Below, one piece after another: positions 43,501-52,001 of a stretch of 64,000 nt of DNA. Where the stretch lies: the NCBI GenBank assembly GCA_905250075.1, contig CAJNOP010000004.1, forward strand, positions 3,854,558-3,918,557, given 5' to 3'. The position numbers were made by a program, and so were the translations under genes. Source of the stretch: Rotaria sp. Silwood1 (lineage: Eukaryota; Rotifera; Eurotatoria; Philodinida; Philodinidae). The first letter of the stretch is position 1. Each line of letters begins with the position of its first letter. The notes below the pieces were generated by a model that made no database searches, was not told the DNA's origin, and saw nothing but the letters and a program-made list of their open reading frames with translations.

Positions 43501-44625
43501 TAATACTAAGACCTTGTCTACACATCACGGCCTTTCGTGATAATCAAGATGAGACATGGGAATGCCTTTAGTACTAGAAAAGAAAATAATAGTACCTTGT
43601 GGAATAGCAATATGACAATCAAATACGTTTTGAGTACATATTCCCACTAAACGTGCCTTTTTTACAAGGGAAAGATGTGGCAATCGATGGAGGTTGGACT
43701 AGTGCTTGCAATCAGGGTTACTTTCGCAGGCATGCACCTAAAATATCAAACTCAATATCATAACGAATAAAACTACTTCATGTGGGACAGTAACTTTTGT
43801 CTAGGATTGTATTTGTATCTAATTTTTTTTTTCTCTAATATTCTAATAGAATATTTCAATGGTCATAATGATGAAAATCCTAATACTTATCAAACGGGTT
43901 TAAATTCATTGTCTAATTTAACTGAAAAATTAGCTGAACAAAATGATATTGATTTAACACAATCATCCAATGATTCATCAAATAATGAACAAACATTACT
44001 AACATCACCAATAATAAATAGTGAACGTAAACGTTCATTATTTAATGGTGGTAGTACACATAGTATACGTGCATCAACCTCATCATTACAAAAAGCACCT
44101 GTTTATGCTAAAATTATTAAAAGTAAGTTAAATTCATTTCAAATGAATAAATTCACGTTACTATTTTTTTTGCTTCTTTTAGCATCATCAAAACCAACAA
44201 ATAGTAGTGGTATGAGTACAATTGAACGTCTTCGTTTAAGTGGTTCACCACTTCGTCTTCTTTCATCATCACCAACATATACACGTACAACATCATTTTT
44301 AAAATCAAATACAAATAATGACAATAATAGTTTTCAAACATCATCATCATCATCAATAAAACATAATAAAATCAATACAACATCATGGAAATTAAATCCA
44401 AGAAAATTAGATAGTTTAAAAGCAAGACGTAATAGTCGACATACAGATGATGATGATGATGATACTAATAATAATAATAATACGAATAATAATGAAACAA
44501 GTCAATTAACAATGACAACAACGATAAATCGTTTTAGACATGCAAGTGATTCTGATTTAACTAAAGAACATATGAACGGAAAGAAATCAACTAAATTATC
44601 ATCTTTTTTTCAAACTGAAGTATAG
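19529..44625 (+). CDS. Giant fat-like cadherin (cadherin repeats, EGF, LamG, TM)
   Basis: Twenty exons join in frame to about 4,370 residues: 19529-19909, 19964-21396, 22330-22868, 22941-23621, 25412-26106, 27179-27616, 27683-28187, 29750-31095, 32608-34738, 35299-35555, 35610-35781, 36071-37068, 37912-39343, 40811-41961, 42361-42444, 42497-42581, 42646-42696, 42760-42777, 43850-44122, 44183-44625. A signal peptide (ISILFTLLTIIIA) opens the protein. The ectodomain carries cadherin calcium-linker motifs such as INDINDNIP, INDLNDNIPRF, ININDNP and INDNNPEF, though many repeats are degenerate. An EGF module (~3555-3609), a second Cys-rich unit, a LamG domain (~3676-3845), an EGF (~3864-3902) and a partial EGF precede one helix (~3950-3976) and a ~394-residue tail with Asp and Asn runs. 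This order matches Fat/Fat-like cadherins, which act in cell adhesion and planar polarity. No GPS or 7TM is present, so it is not a Celsr/Flamingo. Confidence 0.87.
21397..22329. other. Cadherin intron 2 with a compositionally distinct insert
   Basis: A 933-bp intron. Bases ~21600-22010 are less AT-rich than the flanks and include a (CT)n run and a 90-codon minus-strand open frame (21850-21578) that I cannot assign. A perfect small hairpin, AATCCC-TAC-GGGATT, lies near 21532-21546. An old transposon insertion is the likeliest explanation, without proof. Confidence 0.35.
23622..25411. other. Cadherin intron 4 (1.8 kb)
   Basis: AT-rich intron with a GCATGCAT/CATACATA microsatellite near 23905-23926 and a short GCTGCTGTTGTT run near 24050. 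No coding sequence is recognised. The flanking exons join in phase 1 as a Gly codon. Confidence 0.5.
26107..27178. other. Cadherin intron 5 (1.1 kb), nothing recognised
   Basis: AT-rich sequence with no supported open frame, repeat or transposon feature visible by eye. It joins exons in phase 0. Confidence 0.5.
28281..28478. repeat. Diverged copy of the adjacent foldback element arm
   Basis: This stretch parallels the left arm of the element at 28686-29303 in the same orientation. It shares ATGAGTCGAG, a block near TTATTACTGC/TTATTATTGCAG, and the core GGAACACTAGGAAA followed by TTTCGAA and TTGAAACTT. Identity is clearly lower than between the two arms, suggesting an older insertion. Confidence 0.6.
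28686..29303. mobile_element. Foldback/MITE element with ~275-bp inverted arms in cadherin intron 7
   Basis: Bases 28686-28961 and 29026-29303 are imperfect reverse complements along their whole length, around a loop of about 64 bp. Matching landmarks are the outer ends (GAGGGAACATTTCCAACTGT against its complement), the GTATGCGC/GCGCATAC region, CAGGAACACTAGGAAA against TTTCCTAGTGTTCCTG, and GCATAGAGATAGGC against GCCTATCTCTATGC. No protein is encoded. It is a non-autonomous element by form; its superfamily is not determined because the target duplication is not clear. Confidence 0.8.
31096..32607. other. Cadherin intron 8 (1.5 kb), nothing recognised
   Basis: AT-rich intron. The upstream exon frame happens to stay open about 200 bases into it, but GAAAAG|GTAAAG at 31095 is the donor that keeps frame with the next exon. 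Open frames at 31691-31921 (-) and 31926-32171 (+) show no recognisable protein content. Confidence 0.5.
34739..35298. other. Cadherin intron 9 (560 bp)
   Basis: It contains a small GC-richer segment near 34805-34860 with GGGTC and GACCC strings in inverted order, possibly the end of an old element. Otherwise it is plain AT-rich intron sequence. Confidence 0.4.
37069..37911. other. Cadherin intron 12 (843 bp), nothing recognised
   Basis: No repeat or supported reading frame is seen. The flanking exons join in phase 0, and the next exon gives a further NDNNPEF cadherin linker soon after the junction. Confidence 0.5.
39733..40451. mobile_element. Non-autonomous DNA transposon (TTAA-type?) in cadherin intron 13
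   Basis: The ends are inverted repeats, GGGTACCCCTCC at 39733 and GGGGGTACCC ending at 40451. They are flanked by TTAA on the left (39729-39732) and TTGA on the right (40452-40455), so a TTAA target with one change is plausible; a TA target would also fit. Inside, an 18-base C run (39959-39976) and an 11-base G run (40436-40446) sit in inverted relation. The block CTGAAATTTTTACCACAG near 39998-40015 returns inverted near 40373-40390. Composition is clearly less AT-rich than the host intron. No transposase frame was recognised. Confidence 0.7.
42778..43849. other. Cadherin intron 18 (1.1 kb) after the 18-nt exon
   Basis: Long intron in a region where neighbouring introns are 50-65 bp. Bases ~43480-43720 are somewhat richer in G and C than the flanks, hinting at an inserted sequence, but I recognise no element or protein there. 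Confidence 0.4.
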
Positions 44626-46942
44626 TCACTAAATATATATATATATAAATATAAACAAAACAGTATATGCCTTATAATTGTTGTTGTTATTGTTTGTTGT
44701 TCTTGTTTTGTATTTGTATATCCCAATTATAGCCCGGTGTTGTTTTTCTTTTCTGCTTCTTTCTTTCTCTCTGTCTCTTTCTTGCTATACTATACGAAAT
44801 ATTACATAAATAAATGTGCACGAATTTTCATTTATCTGTACAATATTTTCATCTTCTGTCTTTTTTTAAATGAATATATAAAAATAATGATAAAATTATC
44901 ATTAATTAATAAGAGAAATAAATGTTCTTTTATGCAGTGTATATATATACCCGATGATGAATAGGTAACGTTGATAATATAGTTCACTTGCATGATGCTG
45001 TTTGTGAACTTTTCTTTTATAAGGTTCATATTGGAATTGAGTTATAAGACGAAGTAATCAATCTTCAAAATTGTTTTGTCATCAACATAGATAGACAGGA
45101 TAATGTGAGCTTTAAGAGAAGCCTAAAAGTTCTATGTGTCTAATTTTTCTTAGGAAATGATGAAAAGTCCATATTTAGATGTTTCTTAACATTAGTATGG
45201 TTTTGTCAAAAAATGTAGTGCAGAGCTCTAACATGTCTTATTTTGTAGAAAATCAGTTGCTGTGTCTAATCAGGAGACACTTTTATTTTCGATTTCTATA
45301 TGCTAAAAAAAAAACCAGACTTTTGGTTTTCTAGAGATCTTGAGTTCGGACAATGCTGTGAAGATTTTATTTGCCTCAAATCTTTGTTGGAAACTATTTT
45401 TCTTCATGCAAGATATTATTTGGATTCTTTATGCTAATTACCGTTACTGAAGGAAAAGAAATTAAATCTGTAGGATTAATTGTTGGAGTCATTTTATGAT
45501 ACTTTTAACTAAAAGAAATCGTGCATGCTAATCAAGTCATCACCAGTGTCCGACGTGATCAAGTTTTTCGGTCACAGTCATTCTTTCCAGTTTATTACAC
45601 GTGGCGATTTATTTCCTTCAATGATGTTGTGATGAAAGTTCGATAAAATCAAAAACAAATAAAAATGATGAGATTATTAACAGAGGAGACAATTGCTCTT
45701 ACTTAATTAGATTCGGTTTAATTATATAGTAACATTTACATGTGTTTTCGTTTAACTAAGAATATACAATGGTCTGTATTGTAGAAAAACTAATCCAATC
45801 AAAACATGCGAAGAATGTGTGACTGTCTCAATACTCGTGACTGTGATAATCATAAGTTACGGCGATCACATCGGGCACTAAGTCATTAATTTTTCGTACT
45901 AAAACATGATAGGACGATTTGATGAAACAAATGAAGAGAAAATTGAATTGAAAACATAGTTATTTGACCATTCAAATTTGTTTTGAAAGGAAAGGAATTA
46001 CATAAAAACAACCTCTTTCTACGAGTACCTTCTTGTCCTGAACAGTGGGCACTTATTTCTAGTTTCATGAGCAACACATGTTCTATCATTCAAATGTTGA
46101 ACGAGAAAAAAAAATGATGTTTAGTGCATTGTGTTATGATAAACAATCATGAGACAGGATATCGATTAGTCGTGGATATTTGAAAGAAAAACAAGAACAA
46201 TACTAGACAACAACAGTGTTTGGTATAACATCTTATTGGTTTGGTGTTAACAGCTAGTAAAATCGAATAATGTCAACATGTATGAATTTATCTGTGATTA
46301 AAAATAGTTTGAAAAGAAAAAGAAAACCAAAAGCCTGCCAATAATAAGTACTTTTGGTCAATTGCGATTGTGCTTGCATTAGAGAGGTTTTACTGTAAAG
46401 AATACTTCCAACGACCATTGATATCAAATAGATTTGTAGAAAAAAATATTGATGAATTAGTAAATCAAATTTGATTCTTACTGAAAAGTATCAACAACGT
46501 TCAAGTGCTAACAAATATGGTTCGAAAATATTTTGTTCTGTATAACAAAATCGATACAATCGAATTAATTTGTTCAAATATGGCATTTTTAAATTTAATT
46601 TAACATATAGATTTGTTAGAACTGTTCTAAAGTTTATCAAGAATATTTTGATGACTTATGAGCAATTGCATGAAAATTAGATTAGAAATTATGTAGAAAT
46701 TGATAATTATTAGATCATACCTGTCAAAAATCCTTCATATAACTCTCTCAAAGAAAATAGAAACAGAAAAGAAATGAATTTTTTTAACTAGAATTCATCG
46801 AGATGGATCATTTAAGATATTTCATTTTTTTGTCAACTATATCTATTTTATTATTTTTTTCTTTTTCATATAAAATAAAAAAAAATAAAGTCTTCATTTA
46901 TTCCAGAGTAAAAAAACAAGGTATTTTAATAAATAACATGCT
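44626..46942. other. Intergenic region between convergent cadherin and macro-OTU genes
   Basis: About 2.3 kb containing the 3' ends of the cadherin (+) and the macro-OTU gene (-). There is a short (TA)n run right after the cadherin stop. No open frame with protein-like content is seen; one short stretch near 46008-46063 matches a transposon described separately. Confidence 0.5.
46008..46063. repeat. Fragment related to the pogo-type element at 55527
   Basis: The string CTGAACAGTGGGCACTTATTT, preceded by AACCTCTTTCTACGAG, parallels CTGAGCAGTGGGCACTAATTT and AACCTCTATAACAAGG inside the element in the galactokinase intron, in the same order and spacing. It is a short, decayed fragment without visible ends. 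Confidence 0.4.
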
Positions 46943-48530
46943 TTAATGCATGTTAAGAAGAGGTACAAAATGATTAGGTAGCCATTCTTTTTTTTCTTTT
47001 GAGTATCCAACACTGGGTCTACTACAATGAGAAAAAAGTAGTTTAATTTCTTTTACTATCAATGATTTTTCTGATTTCTTCTCTTGATTATTATCAGCGT
47101 GATCTTCTCTCAATGGCACAAATTGAGCATTATTGAGATATTGATAATTTAAATCTTCTAAACCATTGACTTTCGGATAAGCACAAATTAAATGAATATT
47201 CAATACAGTTGGTATACTGAGTAGATCCCAAACAGCTGCATAATTTGTATCACGTACCATTTCTTTGCTAACATAATTTTCAAATTCATCAAGAATAGGT
47301 GATATACTATCATACTGAGACCTATATACATCTATGTTAAGAACAAGCTCAACAACATTTCTTGCTCGAAGTTCAATTGATGTTAAAATAGATCCATCAG
47401 TAGTTGAACCTATTCCTCCTAATTTAACAAATGTATTATAAAAACAATTTCCATCACCGGCAATTGATAATGGTATAGAATTACGAAAATTTTTATCACA
47501 ATATTGATGTATATAATGTTCAGCAACAGGATCACGTACATGAATAGCTGGATCAAATACCTTAGCTGGAGTATAAATCAGTGAATATAATTTTAAAACT
47601 GGTTTTAATAATTGACATTCTTGTACAAGTTCAGCATATGATTTTTCACTAGCTACACGTAAATTTGATAAAAAAAGTTTAAATACATGTGGACGTGCCA
47701 ATTGTGAACAATCAAGACATAAATTTTCTCGATCAGCAGGTAATTTTTGTTGTTTACAAAGAACACAAGTACGAGCTGATGGTTTTGGTGGTACGGGTGG
47801 TGGTATTTTAGATTTTTTCGGTTCTTCACTTTTATCTTCGCTAGTTTCATCAGTCTTATTTGCGCCTTGATTTATTTGTTGTGCATAATCAGTCCATTCT
47901 TGAACGAAAACATCATATGTAGAACGTTCATATAAAACAAATCGAACATCTTTTACATTATATGAAAATCGTCTTATTGAATCAATAGCCACACGAGCTG
48001 CTTCATCTAGAGGAAAATGATTTGCTCCACATGATATTGCTGGGTATGCAATCGAAGTAAGTTGATAAATATTAGCAAGTGCCAATGATGTATAATAGCA
48101 TGATTGTAATAAAAAGCCAGCACGTTCTTTCTCTGTTTCTGTATAAATTGGACCTACAGTACTTATAACAAAACGTGCATCGTTTTGTTCACGATTAAAT
48201 TTTCCAATAAAAATACGTGATTGTCCAACAGGACATGAATTTGCTTGCATATCTTTATGAATAGCAACGACTTGATCTGTAAAAAATTGACCCATCTTTT
48301 GATGTATACGAGCATCCAATCCTCCATCGGGAATCAAAAGTGTATTTGTAGAATTAACAATAGCATCACATGCTTCTTCACTTAAGTCACCACATCGAAT
48401 GATTACCTCCAATGAACCATTAGTAAATGAAAAACGAATACAATCTTCATTAATTTTTTCAATATTACTAAATAAATAAATACTAAATGCTTTCTATATC
48501 TCATAGAGTTAATACTTACATGCCAGACAT
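46943..48530 (-). CDS. Macrodomain / zinc-knuckle / OTU-like fusion protein
   Basis: Two minus-strand exons, 48530-48520 (11 nt) and 48467-46943, give about 511 residues; the start is ATG within MSGINIEK. Residues ~23-195 are a macrodomain, the ADP-ribose-binding fold: GDLSEEACDAIVNSTN, GGLDARIH, CPVGQSRIFIGKF, STVGPIY and AISCGANHFPLDEAARVAI follow the MacroD-type order. A linker carries PPPVPPKP (~226-233), then a CxxC...CxxC zinc-knuckle (Cys238, 241, 254, 257). The C-terminal half has the OTU cysteine-protease signature GDGNCFYN (candidate catalytic Cys345), an ELRARNVVELV helix and NHFVPL near the end (candidate His503), as in metazoan OTU-like/vertnin-type domains. By inference it could bind or process ADP-ribosylated targets and cleave ubiquitin. 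Activity of either domain is not shown. It converges with the cadherin gene. Confidence 0.85.
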
Positions 48531-48971
48531 ATTTATAAAAAAAGTATCTTTTAACAAAACAAAAAAGAAACTAACTATTTTCGAAAAAAGAAAGTATCTT
48601 TAAATAGGAAATTTAATTTTCCAACTTGTTGCTCATGACTAAAGTAAAAGTCGTCATCTGATTTCTTTTTCTTTTTTATCAAGATGTATGCAGACAACAT
48701 AACCATCGATTCCTTTTTTTCTTTTCTGTTCTTGTTTTTAAAAACAAAAACACACAACCACGTGTTATGGTAACCAATGTCAAACATAGCATACCTTTTA
48801 TGTCAACAAAGATAAAAATAAAATCTACAAGATCACATATTTCCAAGTATATTTTTTTCTTTTGATAAAAACAAAAAAGAAAGAAACTGACATCTCTACT
48901 TTTACACATTATTAAAAAAAAAAAACAATGTCTGATAAATATCATAAAACAGTACAATTTAAGATTCATTT
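48531..48971. other. Short intergenic spacer
   Basis: About 440 bp between the claudin-like gene's stop and the macro-OTU start, both on the minus strand. It presumably holds the macro-OTU promoter. Open frames here are low-complexity Lys/Phe-rich and are not taken as genes. Confidence 0.5.
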
Positions 48972-50855
48972 TTAGCAAAGTGTTGCGACTGATTCATGTC
49001 GATAACGACGAAATTCAAATTCCACATCAATACGATAAACTGCTGTAAGAATACAACTAATAAATATACAACATGTACCGGCTACAAATGACCAAAATGA
49101 GAAACCATACGCGGTTAATGTTTGAAGACGTTCAAAACCAAGAAATAATGCTAATGTAATCAATGCCAATACGACTTTAAATATAAAAAGGATGAAAAAA
49201 AAAAAACAAAAACAACAATACAAAAGAATCTACGTACCAGTAAGAATGTCGGCAATTAATAAACATTCAACCATACGTTTAGAAAAACGAAAATTGTTAA
49301 ACGATGCATTTGTATTAATTAATTGAGTAAGAAGTAGAGCAATGATAGCAGCAAATACACAACCAAATGACATACCGATCAATATTTTTTGATAGTCTGT
49401 CCATTGTTTTGTTTTGTTTTAGAAAAAAAAAACAAAAAAGAGAAAAATTCAATATACATACAAAATAAGAATACAGATTTTTGCATATGCTTTTATTTTT
49501 AGCTAAGTATTATTTGAGAACATGATGTCATCGAAATTAGGTCGACATAAGACTATAAATTCTTCAAAACTCATGCTCAAGTCAGCGTTTTCATGAATCC
49601 GAACCTTCCTAGATGAGAATAAAGGTAAATAACAAGAAGTAACTGTATGTTGATCTCCGAAAAATAGCCAAAAAATAACTAAAACCTTGAGCCTTCATTT
49701 GTTCATGTGCACAGATAGGACTAGATATTGATAAAAACAAACTCGAGTCGGAACCTACAAAAACGTGAACCTATAGCTTCCTACTCGAAACAGTTAGATC
49801 TCAAGACTTCGAGAATACATATTACTTGTTTGTATTACATAAAAGAATTAGTAATTATTCGTTTTTCTTTCAGAAAAAAATAAAAGATATGCCTTTGATT
49901 AAAGTCGAACTACATTTACGAAATGTGTCGCATGTCTCACAATGAACACTTCTTCTTGTATGTTAATGTGTCGTAAAGTATGATATATGCGACACATTGT
50001 ATATTCATATGTGCCATCCGATTATGCGTCTGTGACTATTCGTTTATCGATGTCTTGGATTTGTTGCTGATAAATATTTAATAGCTTTTACAATCGTCTT
50101 ATCTTTGTCACGTTGTCCTATATTTACAAATATAGAGTATGCAATTAAATATCGATTAAAGAAATCGATTAGATCTAGTGCTATTGATTTCATATTTCTA
50201 TCGCTGATTTAAATATGTGTGTAATCTATATCAAGTTATACTTTAAATTTAGATTTAACTTCATAAAATAAAGTTGATTACAATTTTTTTCTTTCTCTTT
50301 ATTATTCAGAAATGGAGTATGTTCGCAAGTTTGATTTGATATTTTCAAATGAATGATCAATATATACACGAATGAATGCTTTCTTATAATTATCGATTTC
50401 AAGAAAGTTCTTTGAATTAACTTCTATGAAGGTCAAAATTTGAATTTTATATAAGAACGGTTCGATAAAACTTCAAAAGTGAATTTTTCTTTTTTGACAA
50501 TTATTTTTATTCATAATCGAATACTATTAATAGAATGTTTCAACTTACCCAACAGTTCAGGTCCAACTATAGATGCATTATGCCATTTGAGTAATCGATT
50601 AAAACATACATAAGCATCATCATATATATTTATATCATTAATATTTGTTGCATTGTTTACAGTTAAATATTTATCTGTATTACCCTGACGATAAAGTCGT
50701 TGACAAGATGATACAATACCATTTGAATTTTCACTAGTTATATGATTTGTATTATTATCAATAAGAACAAGCCATCTTGATGTTGTTATACCCAATATGA
50801 GAAATGTAATAGCAAAAAGTAATAGAATAAAATTGAAAAATAACAAACAACTCAT
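48972..50855 (-). CDS. Four-helix claudin/PMP22-like membrane protein
   Basis: Three minus-strand exons, 50855-50549, 49396-49238 and 49174-48972, join in phase 1 both times into about 222 residues. The start is the first ATG (MSCLLFF); an upstream GTG in the same frame is not needed. Four hydrophobic helices are visible: ~5-33, ~106-128, ~145-170 and ~180-203. The first outer loop has Trp28 (SRW) and two Cys (51 and 84), recalling the W...C...C loop of claudins and PMP22/EMP proteins, but without the full W-GLW-C-C signature. N-glycosylation sites (NNT, NAT, NAS) fit an outer loop. A short cytoplasmic tail follows helix 4. A role in cell contacts is inference; a clarin- or TMEM47-type protein is an alternative. 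Intron 1 is 1,152 bp. Confidence 0.7.
49620..49735. repeat. Dispersed repeat copy in claudin-like intron 1
   Basis: AACAAGAAGTAACT and later CATTTGTTCATGTGCAC...AGATATTGAT run in the same order and spacing as AACAAGAAACAACT and ACTTGTTTATGTACAC...AGATATTGAT at the right end of the window. It is one copy of a family also related to the sequence near 63540. Confidence 0.5.
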
Positions 50856-52001
50856 GATGTCGAACACTAAACTCCGTTTTTCGGTTCCACAATCGTGTTT
50901 TTTTTCTTCTGTTTTTTTCTTGTGTCTACTTAGCCGTCAGTTCGACTTCGAAAAGAAATATGAATAACTGTGATAAGAACAGGCAAAGAGTTTATATGTG
51001 TATGCAAACAAATGTTGATGAACGTTGTATATAGTTGAAGTATGTGTAATTCAAAACTCTTCTCTCCTGCTTCTTTTGTGCAGATAAAGGCACATACATA
51101 CATACATACTATACAAGAAGAAAGAAAATTCTCTCCTCCCCTTCTTTCGCTCTCTCTTTCTCTCTCTCTCTCTCTCTCGTTTGCTTCTACGTAAGTATTG
51201 TATATATATGTATGAATGTGTGATGGTGAGAAGCAAACATGAATAAGAAAATGATATATAAGCAACGATTCAAAGTTTTACCTATGATTGACGAAGACTT
51301 ACATAATAATCGTGTCTGATGGAATATGAAGAATACATCCCGATCATTTATTATGTTTTCATTCAAATGATTGTTCATTCACTTAGTGTACGGCGCACTC
51401 TTATATTTAGATCAAAGAAAAAGAAGAACGCACGCGCACATGTTCAAGTGCCATACTGTCTGAAGTGGATAGAATGAATGAATGAACGAATGAATAATTA
51501 CATGTCATCATCTATATGTAGCAACGTACAATAACTGACAGTAATCTTATGAAGCCTACACAATTTCATATGATTATTTGACCTATTATCATCATTCAAT
51601 TACTAAATTATAGTTTTAAAAAAAATTAAAGTATCTAAAGTGAAACAATCTAGTAAATGTAAAGTTATGTATTATTGCTGTTGAAATGAACAAAGAGAAA
51701 GATTAATGACGGAATCAGTAAGATAATCGAGAAAAAAAAATTCCAATTATTTTTGACATGATCATATGTTATATTGTAATTTTAATTGTACATGTCTTTA
51801 TCATACTCAACATCATTAGAAGAATGTGACAAATAGAATGATTCGTATAATATACATGCATCTTGCAAAAGGATCGATTATTTTTATTCTATTAAGTAAA
51901 TATCGCAATGTGAGCATGATATATCAAAGGATTTTCTTTTAATCATCATGATTATATATACATTTAAAAAAAGAAAAACAAAAGAAAAAGTTTAATCTTC
52001 A
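50856..52001. other. Intergenic region upstream of the claudin-like gene
   Basis: About 1.1 kb between the ESS2 stop and the claudin-like start, both on the minus strand. It holds a CT-rich microsatellite near 51150-51178 and CATACATA units near 51090. Several short minus-strand open frames run through these simple repeats and are not considered genes. Confidence 0.5.
51150..51178. repeat. (CT)n microsatellite
   Basis: Nearly uninterrupted CT dinucleotides on the plus strand, GA on the minus strand. It lies about 300 bp upstream of the claudin-like start codon. Confidence 0.85.

Noticed and set aside
19529-44625. Celsr/Flamingo-type adhesion GPCR as an alternative for the giant cadherin
   Set aside because: Only one membrane helix follows the EGF-LamG-EGF block, and no GPS cleavage site or seven-helix region is present in the remaining exons.
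50930-51378. Several minus-strand frames upstream of the claudin-like gene
   Set aside because: They translate a GA microsatellite into Arg/Glu repeats and lack any domain or consistent splice structure.
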